Positions 35,641 through 46,500 of a stretch of 64,000 bases of DNA are shown in pieces. This DNA comes from Codonopsis lanceolata (Eukaryota > Streptophyta > Magnoliopsida > Asterales > Campanulaceae): NCBI GenBank assembly GCA_013146195.2, contig CM028377.1, forward strand, positions 35,593,632-35,657,631. Direction: 5' to 3'. The notes under the pieces are model-generated. The model was not told where the DNA came from. It did not search any database and saw only the letters and a program-made list of their open reading frames with translations. Made by a program: the position numbers and the translations under genes. The stretch's first letter is position 1. The number at the start of each line of letters is the position of its first letter.

Positions 35641-38600
35641 TGTGGCAGCCCGACCCGGACTCCAATGCGAAATCCCAAGGTCGTGCCGTCAATGACAAGC
35701 TAAAAGACGAACAAGCACCTGCTAAGCAAAATGGTACGAGTCAAAAGATGAGTTATCAAGCTCAAATAGGAAGGTAAAGCCATAACGGCAATACAGAACA
35801 CCCAAAAAAAAACTTAAATCTGCGGAAGCAAATCATAAGTGGAACCCAAGCCTTTAATCCTAAACAAAGGAACGCAAGGCTGAGAGATAACTATCTCTCG
35901 ACAAATTTATTTACTCGCGTGGACGCAACATTGCGCACGGATAACAAACCATCGGCAAACCTAAGGTCGGCAAAGCTACAAGATCCCAACCTGATATAAA
36001 ACCACTCGACGGCTATAACATGCCGGAGGGACAAACTAACTAAAAGAATAAGATATTTAAGTACTAGACAACTAAACCAATGTCTCTCGACTAAAGTTGT
36101 CGGAGATAGAAATAACAATGACAAAATACTAGAACAAGCGAGCTAATACTTTGCTCGGAAGGACAACAGAATAAACTTCTAAATAAATACAACAGCTCGA
36201 CCAAACAAGTCGGCTCCCAAAATAATACAAAACAAAATACTAACATAACTACCCAAGTAAAGTTTACATAACTTTACATCCGTGTCTCACAAAATAATAT
36301 ATACAATAATAACAAAATCTCCAAGCTTAAAGCCCGGAAGACCACATGTTAGAAATCACTATCCGAAGCGCCAAGCGCTAACGGTCTTGCACAAACTAAG
36401 GAAAACAAACACACGGAGTGAGTCATAATGACCCAGTAAGTTACTAAATGCAATTGTATGGCATAGCGTGGCGTGGCATAATGCACAAGCATGTATAAAA
36501 TCATGGCATCTTAATAGAATACCAATTATAAACTTGTATTAAGTCACCAAGTAACATAAACTTCATAAACCACTTAGCACATTATCTTTCATATAAGTGC
36601 TTATAGTAAGCCACATAAGGGATAGAGAAGATACCCAAATAGTGCCGTTTGTGTTGCTCCTGCGATACACAATGTTATACTGGTTCGTGCTACGATGCAC
36701 GTGATTGATACATCGATTCACTGAGCGGCTACGCCTCAAAGGCAGCCCTTTCTCAGTCTAGCTTAGCATAATCCATTCGCTCTATTGGTTACGAGATGGG
36801 CTAACTTCCCCACTGGGGCCAACAGTGGAGGGTGTGTGAGGTCCCAGGTACGGCGATCCATAGCGAATACGAATCTTACGATTCGTATAAGCGATGTATC
36901 GTCCTACCCTGACATAAAAACCAATCCAAATATTGCCAGCTGGACTTACATGCAATGCACAAGTAGGTATTTACTCGCATGCTCAACAAGAACCAAGACC
37001 GTCAAGAGCAGACTTATCAAATCAAGTAGGTCATAAAGCTCTACACACCAATTTAACAATGCACATATTTGCACATACTTAACAAATCCAACTAACTTAT
37101 CAGTTTAGTCCAAGAACCACATATTGAGGTATTCATAATCCTCAAGTCACCACCCAATCAAACGTAGCATACATGCTCAAGAAATCACAACATGAGGTCT
37201 ACTATAGCCCTCTACTCGGGATTAAACCAAGTCTATTATTTAGTCTAAGAGCAACCATAAATCAAGACTTAGTGATTAGTCTATTCATAAAAACATAACG
37301 GACTCAACCATAGTCCAAACCTGTCGTATATAATTGACATCCTCAAAACCAATCTCAAGGGTACTAAAACTAAGCCGTAGTCATATCCTCGCAAATGCTT
37401 TCATGTGCACGCGACCAAATTCCCTAAAAGAGAACTCATTCAAATAATCATTTCTTAAAGTAATACGAGATCATAGGTTGGTCTCTAATGCTCCGTGCTC
37501 TAACGAGCACGCTCTAAATAAATCCCCAATAAGCCTCTATATCGTGGGTGTCACAAATGGTACACAATTCAAGATGCTCGGGTACTCACAATCAAAACCA
37601 ACCCAACCCGAACATCGTAGGATTTTAACCTAAGGCTCACCAACATAATATTGAACCTAAAATGACTCCATTGAGTCTTAATATCACACGTTATTAAATA
37701 CCTATTTCATAAGTCCCCAAATTAACACATCATTCAAATTTATGACAATTTTCCCAAAAATAATTCGGACTAGATTCCTAAGATTTAAAATCCATAGAAC
37801 TCAACATAATCATATACCCATTTTATAAATCACATAATTTCAATTAAATGGTCATACTCATGATATCTAGTGAAATCACACATCCAAAGTCCCAAACTTA
37901 GGCATACTTTCATAATAAACCCAAATAAAATGTAAACATGATTTCTAGCATGCTCACAATCCTAGAAACACAAGATGAAGAGTAACAATATACTTCAACA
38001 ATCATATAAGTCATCCTACATATGCTTTTGACAAGTTCACATGCTCAAATCACAAATTAAAATCACACAAAGCAAGTATGTGTACTCATTGACCTCAAAT
38101 AGCATAGAGTTTGTTTTCCTTAGGATCAATGAGTACAAAATCAAAAGAAGAAGAAGTAACTTACTTGTATTCTACACCCAAGAAAGCAAAGGAGAAATCT
38201 ATTCGGTAGGAAATGCTCTACTCTTCAAGCTCTACACTTCTTATGGAGGTGGCTTGAGCAAATGGAGGATGGATCATGGAGGATGAAGATGAGAGCTTCA
38301 AGAAGCCATGGGAGAAGCTTGAGGGAAAGGAATCCCGTTTTTGGAGAGTGATGGTGAGAAATGAGGGTCAAAACATCAGATTGTGGTGTATATTGGGTTA
38401 GAAACTGAGTGGGACAAGTGTCACCACATTGTGGTTGATAAAATCTGATTTTGGGCTTGTTTAATCCACTCAATCACTAAAGCACTCTTAATCCACTCTT
38501 AAAACATGTTAGATGATGTTAGGGTATAAGTAAGGAGGGTTAGGGAGGTTTAGGGTCAATTAGGATGGGGGGTTAAGGGTCTAATTGGTCACAAATCAGA

Positions 38601-39250
38601 TTGCAAGAGAAAAATTCCGTAGGTGACACCAGTTCTTGAGGCGGGCGCCTCACATATGGCCAGGCGGGCGCCTGGACCTATTTCCAGCTCATGACCATTT
38701 TGCAATGCTCTCAGCACTGTCCCGCGAGCTAGTGATCAGAATTCGATGCGAGCGCATGGTCCAGCCCTTGAACTTGGTCTAAACATGTCCTAAATGGTCC
38801 CAAACTCATGGGCAACCATTCTAAGGTCTAACCCAACTCAAAACAAGTCGGAAACACACCCGAACAACATCCGGAACAAGGTAGAACAAGGCTCGAATCA
38901 TGCGACGAATGGTTAACGAATCAAACACCAATCAAACACCAATCATACTAGGATAACTTGGACATGGAAAAGGCTTGTTTAAACATGGTTATGACCTGAA
39001 TACAAGGCCGAGAACTCAACGAACACTTCGCACGACGAAATACAAGCAATACGAGCAACGAGGGAAATCGCTAAGGCCAAAACAAAGCAATCGAACCGGC
39101 GATTCAACAAGCAAGCATACATGATTCTAAACATGTTAAGAGCTTCATGAATGACTTATGAATGATTCTAAATCATATATAGACTATGCAAACATGCTCA
39201 CAAGCAATATGAATGCATGAACACAAGCAACGAATGGCTAGGGTGCCACA
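35641..39250 (-). mobile_element. 3' LTR of gag-only element (3.61 kb)
   Basis: Bounded by TGTGGCAGCC (35641) and TGCCACA (39250), a perfect 7-bp terminal inverted repeat. It is near-identical over long runs to 42062-45628. It contains the hairpin at 36855-36900, GC palindromes at 38638-38651 and 38661-38674, and a splice-donor sequence CAA/GTAAGT near 38160. The complement of a polypurine tract (GGTGGAGAGAG in sense) follows at 39251. Confidence 0.93.
36855..36900 (-). other. conserved LTR hairpin (best-preserved copy)
   Basis: A perfect nine-base-pair inner stem ATACGAATC/GATTCGTAT (36867-36875 with 36880-36888) with a TTAC loop, inside an outer stem GATCCATAGC/GCGATGTATC (8 of 10 paired). 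In the partner LTR the same structure lies at 43243-43288 with one mispair. Confidence 0.7.
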
Positions 39251-39888
39251 CTCTCTCCACCTTAAAAAGAATTCGTCCCGAATTCTAAATCATAACACGA
39301 ACCAATGTTAGATTAACACTCAACCACAAAACATCGAGACAACAATTACGGCGTCTCTTAATCCCGGGTGAACACTCGGTCTCAAAACCACCTACCTAGA
39401 CTCGAATCTCCGAGTCTACCACCACATACACTACACAAGGGTCAAACTGCAATAATCCAAATTCAAAAGTCTACGAACTCTCAATAGACATAACAACATC
39501 AAACACCTTCGATTGGAAACAATATGACTCATACTTGAGTCACGAATACACATACGAACAACACTAGGCCAATCATGTAAAAACACATTCAAGGACACTT
39601 TAAACATTCAACTACCGAAACTATTTGTTTCGGGGCTCAACACGAAATTCAAGCACAAGAGGTTCTAAGTTAAAAGAAATAATAATTGCCTATGGAGCAA
39701 TTTGCAAATTAGAGATAATCAAGTCAGCATGTCAAACCATGTAAATCATACTCGCGATTTTCCTATCGCGTGTAACAACACATAAGAGCACGTTAATGAA
39801 ATGTTTTGAAAATTCATTCCATTTCTGTCCATTCCAATTGGTAACGGGTATAGTCAATTTCTAATTTAATTCTTACCAATCCTAGTCC

Positions 39889-39998
39889 AACGACGAATGC
39901 CTTTTGGTCACCAATTCAGGGTACCTACTGAATTAGCTTCAAAAGTTTCCGTCGTAAGGATGCGAAGGTTCATGAATAAAAAGTTTTAAGCATCCTTC
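39889..39998 (-). other. conserved double-hairpin module, copy 2
   Basis: Hairpin 1 has outer stem ACGACG/CGTCGT (39890-39895 with 39950-39955), middle stem CTTTTG/CAAAAG (39901-39906 with 39940-39945) and inner stem AATTCA/TGAATT (39913-39918 with 39929-39934). Its loop contains GGTACC (39920-39925). Hairpin 2 is AGGATGC/GCATCCT (39957-39963 with 39990-39996). Compared with copies 1 and 3, one inner pair has changed on both sides (G-C to T-A), and the loop hexamer has changed from GGGCCC to GGTACC while staying palindromic. Confidence 0.75.
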
Positions 39999-40979
39999 AA
40001 ACAGTCTCCTATGCTAATGAAATGAATGAACAGGAGATAATAATGACGAAATGAGAATTTAATATACTACATTGTAAATGCATCAAGTAGGTGTTTCCTA
40101 CAACTAATGCACATGAGATAATAATGACGAAATGAATAAAATCAAACCAAGTAACAAGGTCTATTGAATAAAATCAAACCTTGGCAAACAAACAACAATC
40201 ATAGCTACCACAAACTCGTGTACCTAGTACACCCAACCAAGATAACTCAATAGGATTTACAAGAAACCGACATGTCTACCGATACTCGTAACGTCTATAC
40301 TCCCAAAACTATCCTTTCTTAAGCTCTAGACCAAGTCTACAACCAACACATACTCTAAACATCCTATCGCAACGTTAACGTCTCAATACTTGCGGTGAAG
40401 CATCAATCTCTCCAGTGCAGTCGAAATCAACTGATAAATCGTAGCACTTAACCTTTGCACTAATCGAGTGTATAACTTACTCGCATAATGACCACTAACA
40501 ATAATATAGTATTATATTATCCATTACATTAAACATATCTTCATAGAATATACAAGCATCATACCAAACCAATAAGTGTCAACATACAATTCATGCTTCA
40601 TATATATACATACTATGGCCTTTATATATAACCACACAAAACTACAACTCTATATATAACATAGTCTCATACATATATAGACTAAACAAGAATCCATACA
40701 CCACGTGCGATTACCTACCGGTAATTCACAAAACAAACTATATCATATATCGATCTCACATTGGGGTATTATTCCCGATCGAGCAAATAACCAATATTAC
40801 ACAATACACCATATAATGTATGTATGAATGCACATGAGCTACCAATTAAAGCGCGTACTCATAATAACGGTAATAGTAGCAATGGTATAATATATATACG
40901 AGAGTATACCTTCCTATCTCGGATAGGTTTCAAAACTCAGCAATGGCCAACCGCCACGCGCACCACGACCTCAAACTCT

Positions 40980-41950
40980 AGGCCGTCCACCACTATCTCT
41001 CTTGGAGCCACTGGATTGTTGACTAGTACTCCTAGACCGACTAACTCTCCTCCTCGGGCAATCTTTACGAACATGATCGCCGCCACAAACAAAGCATTTT
41101 CCTGTTGTACCCCAGCACCTATCCTCGGTGTGTCCTATTTTCTTACAAAGTTACATGTTACATTCAACTTGTCACCTCGTCTCCTCTAGAGGTAGAAACA
41201 TCACTGTACTTTTCCTTGACTAACTGTCTGAGGTGCCGGCTGTCCTTTCTTATTATCATTGCTCCTATTAGTCTTCGGTGTTCTCTTTTGAGCGTACTCC
41301 TCGATGTCTAACTCCATAGCATGTGCACGATCCACAACCCCTTGGTAATCCGTAAGCTGTAATGGAATAAGCTGCCTACAATATTTCGTCCTCAGGCCTT
41401 TCACAAACCTCTCGGTCTTCCTAGCCTCATCCGGTACAAAGTAACCACAATAGCGAGCCAGCTCTGCAAACTTTGTTGAATACTGAGCCACGGTCATATC
41501 TCCTTGTTCTAACACTAGGAATTCCATCTCTCTTCTTTCTCGAATTACTGTCGGAATAAACCGTATCGTAAACTCCGTGACAAAGTTCTCCTATACTCGA
41601 GGCACTCCATGCTGTCTCCAGTGATCTCGTAATTCAAGCCACCATTGCTCCGCCACACCATCCAATCCAAACACCGCTAAGGTCACCATCTCTTCTGATG
41701 TACAACCCAAAACTGCAAAGATCTTCTCCATGCTTTCTAGCCAACACTTCGCCTTAGTAGCATCTGGCTCTCCATCAAAACTTTTCGGTTTCAGCTTCAA
41801 GAACCTTGCAAGAACAGTAGAATCGTCTTTCAATCCAAACATCTGTTGAGGAGTCACACGCGGATCATTAACATTCTCTCCCCTCTCGTCGCAACGAGTT
41901 GTATCCGAATCGCATCTGCTAGAACTAGCTCCACGCCAAGTTTCTGACAT
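40980..41950 (-). pseudogene. gag: Gag polyprotein, chromovirus type (broken)
   Basis: Gag forms the virus-like particle that packages element RNA. The start at 41950 (MSETWRG) lies about 98 nt downstream of the primer site. The N-terminal part (to 41591) has the retrotransposon-Gag core pattern LKPKSFDGEP...WLESMEKIF...EQWW. An in-frame TAG at about 41588-41590 (expected TGG) interrupts it, and the frame then continues through RFVKGL and YAQKRTPK to a stop near 41200. Downstream, a one-base deletion near 41153 disrupts the first zinc knuckle. A second cysteine/histidine knuckle (CFVCGGDHVRKDC, about 41100) follows, and the frame ends near 40980 at a TGA where arginine is likely. No pol follows. 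The gene is recent but dead; an intact copy elsewhere may exist. Confidence 0.88.
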
Positions 41951-42047
41951 AATACGCCTACAAAGAACACTCAGCGTTAATAACTCAACAATAAACCCAA
42001 CCCAAACTAGGCCAAGGAACCTATCCTGGCGAAATAGCTAACCTATA

Positions 42048-42059
42048 GCTCTGATACCA
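42048..42059 (-). other. primer-binding site (tRNA-iMet)
   Basis: Exact complement of TGGTATCAGAGC, two bases inside the 5' LTR boundary at 42062. Confidence 0.9.
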
Positions 42060-42061
42060 AC

Positions 42062-45000
42062 TGTGGCAGCCCGGCCCAGACTCCAATGCGAAATCCCAAG
42101 GTCGTGCCGTCAAGACAAGCTAAAAGACGAACAAGCACTTGCTAAGCAAAATGGTACGAGTCAAAAGATGAGCTATCAAGCTCGAATAGGAAGGTAAAGC
42201 CATAAAGGCAATACAGAACACCCAAAAAAACTAAAATCTGCGGAAGCAAATCATAAGTGGAACCCAAGCCTTTAATCCTAAACAAAGGAACGCAAGGCTG
42301 AGAGATAACTATCTCTCGACAAATTTAAGACTCACGTGACGCAACATTGCGCACGGATAACAAACCATCGGCAAACCTAAGGCCGACAAAGCTACAAGAT
42401 CCCAACCTGATATAAAACCACTCGACGGCTATAACATGCCGGAGGGACAAACTAACTAAAAGAATAAGAGATTCAAATACTAACAACTAAACCAAGGACT
42501 CACGACTAAAATTGTCGGAGATAACATCAACAAAACTAGAATATGCGAGCTAAAACCTTGCTCGGAAAGACAACGGAATAAACTTCTAAATAAATACAAC
42601 AGCTCGACCAAACAAGTCGGCTCCCAAAATAATACGAAATACAATACTAACATAACTACCCAAGTAAAGTTTACATAACTTTACATCCGTGTCTCACAAG
42701 ATAATAAATACAATAATAATAATAACTCCAAGCTATTGCCGGAAGACCACGTTATCAAACGCGCGTACTAACGAGCTTACTGCACAAACTAAGGAAAACA
42801 AACACACGAAATGAGTCATAATGACCCAGTAAGTTACTAAATGCAATTGTATGGCATAGCATGGCGTGGCATGGCATAATGCACAAGCATGTATAAAATC
42901 ATGGCATCTTAATAGCATACCAATAATAAACTTGTATTAAGTTAACAAGGAACATAAACTTCATAAACCACATAGCACATTATCTTTCATATAAGTGCTT
43001 ATAGTAAGCCACATAAGGGATAGAGAAGATACCCAAATAGTGCCGTTGTGTTGCTCCTGCAATACACATTAGTAACCGGGTTGTACCATCGATGCTCGTG
43101 ATTACATCGACATCTTGGCGGCTACGCAAGGCACCCTTTCTCAGTCTAGCTTAGCATAATCCATTCGCTCTATTGGTTACGAGATGGGCTAACTTCCCCA
43201 CTGGGGCCAACAGTGGAGGGTGTGTGGGGTCCCAGGTATGGCGATCTATAGCGAATACAAATCTTACGATTCGTATAGGCGATGTATCGTCCTACCCTGA
43301 CATAAAAACCAATCCAAATATTGCCAGCTGGACTTACATGCAATGCACAAGTAGGTATTTACTCGCATGCTCAAACAAGAACCAAGACCGTCAAGAGCAG
43401 ACTTATCAAATCAAGTAGGTCATAAAGCTCTACACACCAATTTAACAATGCACATATTTGCACATACTTAACAAATCCAACTAACTTATCAGTTTAGTCC
43501 AAGAACCACATATTGAGGTATTCATAATCCTCAAGTCACCACCCAATCAAACGTAGCATATATGCTCAAGAAATCACAACATGAGGTATACTATAGCCCT
43601 CTACTCGGGATTAAACCAAGTCTATTATTTAGTCTAGAGCAACCATAAATCAAGACTTAGTGATTAGTCTATTCATAAAAGCATAACGGACTCAACCATA
43701 GTCCAAACCTGTCGTATATAATTGACATCCTCAAAACCAATCTCAAGGGTACTAAAACTAAGCCGTAGTCATATCCTCGCAAGTGCTTTCATGTGCACGC
43801 GACCAAATTCCCTAAAAGAGAACTCATTCAAATAATCATTTCTTAAAGTATCTGAGATCATAGGTTGGTCTCTAATGCTCCGTGCTCTAACGAGCACGCT
43901 CTAAATAAATCCCCAATAAGCCTCTATATCGTGGGTGTCACAAATGGTACACAATTCAAGATGCTCGGGTACTCACAATCAAAACCAACCCAACCCGAAT
44001 ATCGTAGGATTTTAACCTAAGGCTCACCAACATAATATTGAACCTAAAATGACTCCATTGAGTCTTAATATCACACGTTATTAAATACCTATTTCATAAA
44101 TCCCCAAATTAACACATCATTCAAATTTATGACAATTTTCCCAAAAATCATTCGGACTAGATTCGTAAGATTTAAAATCCATAGAACTCAACATAATCAT
44201 ATACCCATTTTATAAATCACATAATTTCAATTAAATGGTCATACTCATGATATCTAGTGAAATCACACATCCAAAGTCCCAAACTTAGGCATACTTTCAT
44301 AATAAACCCAAATAAAATGTAAACATGATTTCTAGCATGCTCACAATCCTAGAAACACAAGATGAAGAGTAACAATATACTTCAACAATCATATAAGTCA
44401 TCCTACATATGCTTTTGACAAGTTCACATGCTCAAATCACAAATTAAAATCACACAAAGCAAGTATGTGTACTCATTGACCTCAAATAGCATAGAGTTTG
44501 TTTTCCTTAGGATCAATGAGTACAAAATCAAAAAGAAAAGAAGTAACGTACTTGTAATCTACACCCAAGAAAGCAAAGGAGAAATCTATTCGGTAGGAAA
44601 TGCTCTACTCTTCAAGCTCTACACTTCTTATGGAGGTGGCTTGAGCAAATTGGTGAAGGATCATGGAGGAAAGCCAAGATGAATGGTTCAAGAAGCCATG
44701 GGAGAAGCTTCAGGGAAAGGAATCCCGTTTTTGGAGAGTGATGGTGAGAAATGAGGGTCAAAACATCAGATTGTGGTGTATATTGGGTTAGAAACTGAGT
44801 GGGACAATTGTCACCACATTGTGGTTGATAAAAATCTGATTTTGGGCTTGTTTAATCCACTCAATCACTCACTAATCCACTCTTAAAACATGTTAATGAT
44901 GTTAGGGTATAAGTAAGGAGGGTTAGGGAGGTTTAGGGTCAATTAGGATGGGGGTTAAGGCTCTAATTGGTCACAAATCAGATTGTAAGAGAAAAATTCC

Positions 45001-45628
45001 GTAGGTGACACCAGTTCTTGAGGCGGGCGCCTCACATATGGCCAGGCGGGCGCCTGGACCTATTTCCAGCTCATGACCATTTTGCAATGCTCTCGGCCTT
45101 GTCCCGAGCTAGTGATCGGAGTCGATGCGGCGCATGGTCCACCCTTGAACTTGGTCTAAACATGTCCTAAATGGTCCCAAACTCATGGGCAACCATTCTA
45201 AGGTCTAACCCAACTCAAAACAAGTCGGAAACACACCCGAACAACATCCGGAACAAGGTAGAACAAGGCTCGAATCATGCGACGAATGGTTAACGAATCA
45301 AACACCAATCAAACACCCATCATACTATGATAACTTGGACATGGAAAAGGCTTGTTTAAACATGGTTATGACCTGAATACAAGGCCGAGAACTCAACGAA
45401 CACTTCGCACGACGAAATACAAGCAATACGAGCAACGAGGGAAATCGCTAAGGCCAAAACAAATCAATCGAACCGGCGATTCAACAAGCAAGCATACATG
45501 ATTCTAAACATGTTAAAGAGCTTCATGAATGACTTATGAATGATTCTAAATCATATATAGACTATGAAAACATGCTCACAAGCAATATGAATGCATGAAC
45601 ACAAGCAACGAATGGCTAGGGTGCCACA
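42062..45628 (-). mobile_element. 5' LTR of gag-only element (3.57 kb)
   Basis: Partner of 35641-39250 with the same TGTGGCA/TGCCACA ends. It has GC palindromes at 45020-45033 and CCAGGCG-GG-CGCCTGG at 45042-45057. The right flank is GGTTC and the left flank of the whole element is AGATC, so no target duplication is present although both LTR ends are intact. Confidence 0.92.
43057..44551 (-). other. predicted leader intron within 5' LTR (family B')
   Basis: Donor ACAA/GTACGT at 44551 and acceptor GTATTGCAG/GAGCAACAC ending at 43057, about 1.5 kb. The 3' LTR has GTAAGT at the donor. Gag lies downstream of this intron and of the primer site. Confidence 0.5.
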
Positions 45629-45960
45629 GGTTCACTTGATTTCACTTCCGCTGGGCATTACTTTAGCTCTTATTTATATATGTTGTTCTCCGGTATGTTG
45701 TAGCCATCGAGGTATATTTGCATGAACTGTGTAGTGTTGGGTTCGGTAGTAAAGTCGCCGATGAATTGATATACTTGTCTTAAATTGTTGTATCAGGTTT
45801 AAAATGTTTTAAAAATTTCCGACCTTCTGGTGCCGAGTCGCGCTTCATCTAAACTGTTGCGTCATGTCGTTTTCTATAATTGAGTATTTGCATGTATTGT
45901 TGTCCTATTTGGACGACTTGACTTGTGATTCCATATCGGGGTCCGGGTCGGGTTGTCACA
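45629..45960 (+). mobile_element. truncated LTR end, long-LTR superfamily
   Basis: It ends GGGGTCCGGGTCGGGTTGTCACA-like at 45960 and matches the 3' ends of the other long LTRs (CCGGTATGTTGTAGCC, GGACGACTTGACTTG), but it is plus-strand and cut on the left by the gag-only element. Confidence 0.7.
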
Positions 45961-46500
45961 ATCTCTTTCTGAGATCCTGATGGATTCAGATCCATGCTGT
46001 TGAGAAATCGATATGGCCGCTAAATTGAACTTTTTAGACCGCTTCTTCCCTTGTTTTGAAGTCTGCATAGTTCATTATCAATTATTGAGATAGGACACAC
46101 ACACACATATAAAGATAGATAGCATGATGTAAAATCTTAGTCAAGTCTTACCTCATCTTGTCCATTAGCCATATCGATGATAAGTCTAGGAACTTATCTA
46201 AGGATCCACCTGTTAATTTATAAAAATTTCCATGGTTTAAATAATGTACATACATCAAGTAATATAAGCATTATACTCATTAAAATGAAAACATTGTAGA
46301 GATGAAAGAATTTTAACCAATATGTCATATCAACTCACGTAAAAAATACCATATAATAATAATAGAAGAAATATTCATTATTTTTACCAATATGTTGTCA
46401 CAACCCACTCTTACGTAACCACCATCTTGTTCGTGCATGGTTCTATCAAGCAAAATTGCATTTTGTGGGTTATAAGATGATTCATCATCCTTATCGTGAT
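45961..46500 (-). other. 3' part of CACTA locus, possible second-gene exons
   Basis: Mostly AT-rich with a short CA run (about 46091). Minus-strand TATGCAG/ACTTCAAAACAAGGG near 46065 and GATGAG/GTAAGAC near 46150 look like splice sites around short exon candidates. The associated 64-aa frame (45874-46068) is lysine-rich and unrecognised. Confidence 0.35.

Larger units (their letters stand above)
39251..42061 (-). mobile_element. internal domain of gag-only element
   Basis: A 2.8-kb internal domain holding a gag gene near the primer site and about 1.7 kb of non-coding sequence before the 3' LTR, including the double-hairpin module at 39889-39998. No protease, RT, RNase H or integrase motif was found in any frame, so the element cannot copy itself without help. 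Confidence 0.85.

Noticed and set aside
36785..37036. Similar frames at 36785-37036 and 43173-43418 (plus) and 30549-30791 (minus) that could be a conserved small protein.
   Set aside because: They run antisense to the elements' transcription, over the conserved hairpin region, and exist because the LTRs are copies of each other.
40824..41189. A 121-aa plus-strand frame.
   Set aside because: It is the antisense shadow of the Gag zinc-knuckle and C-terminal region on the minus strand.
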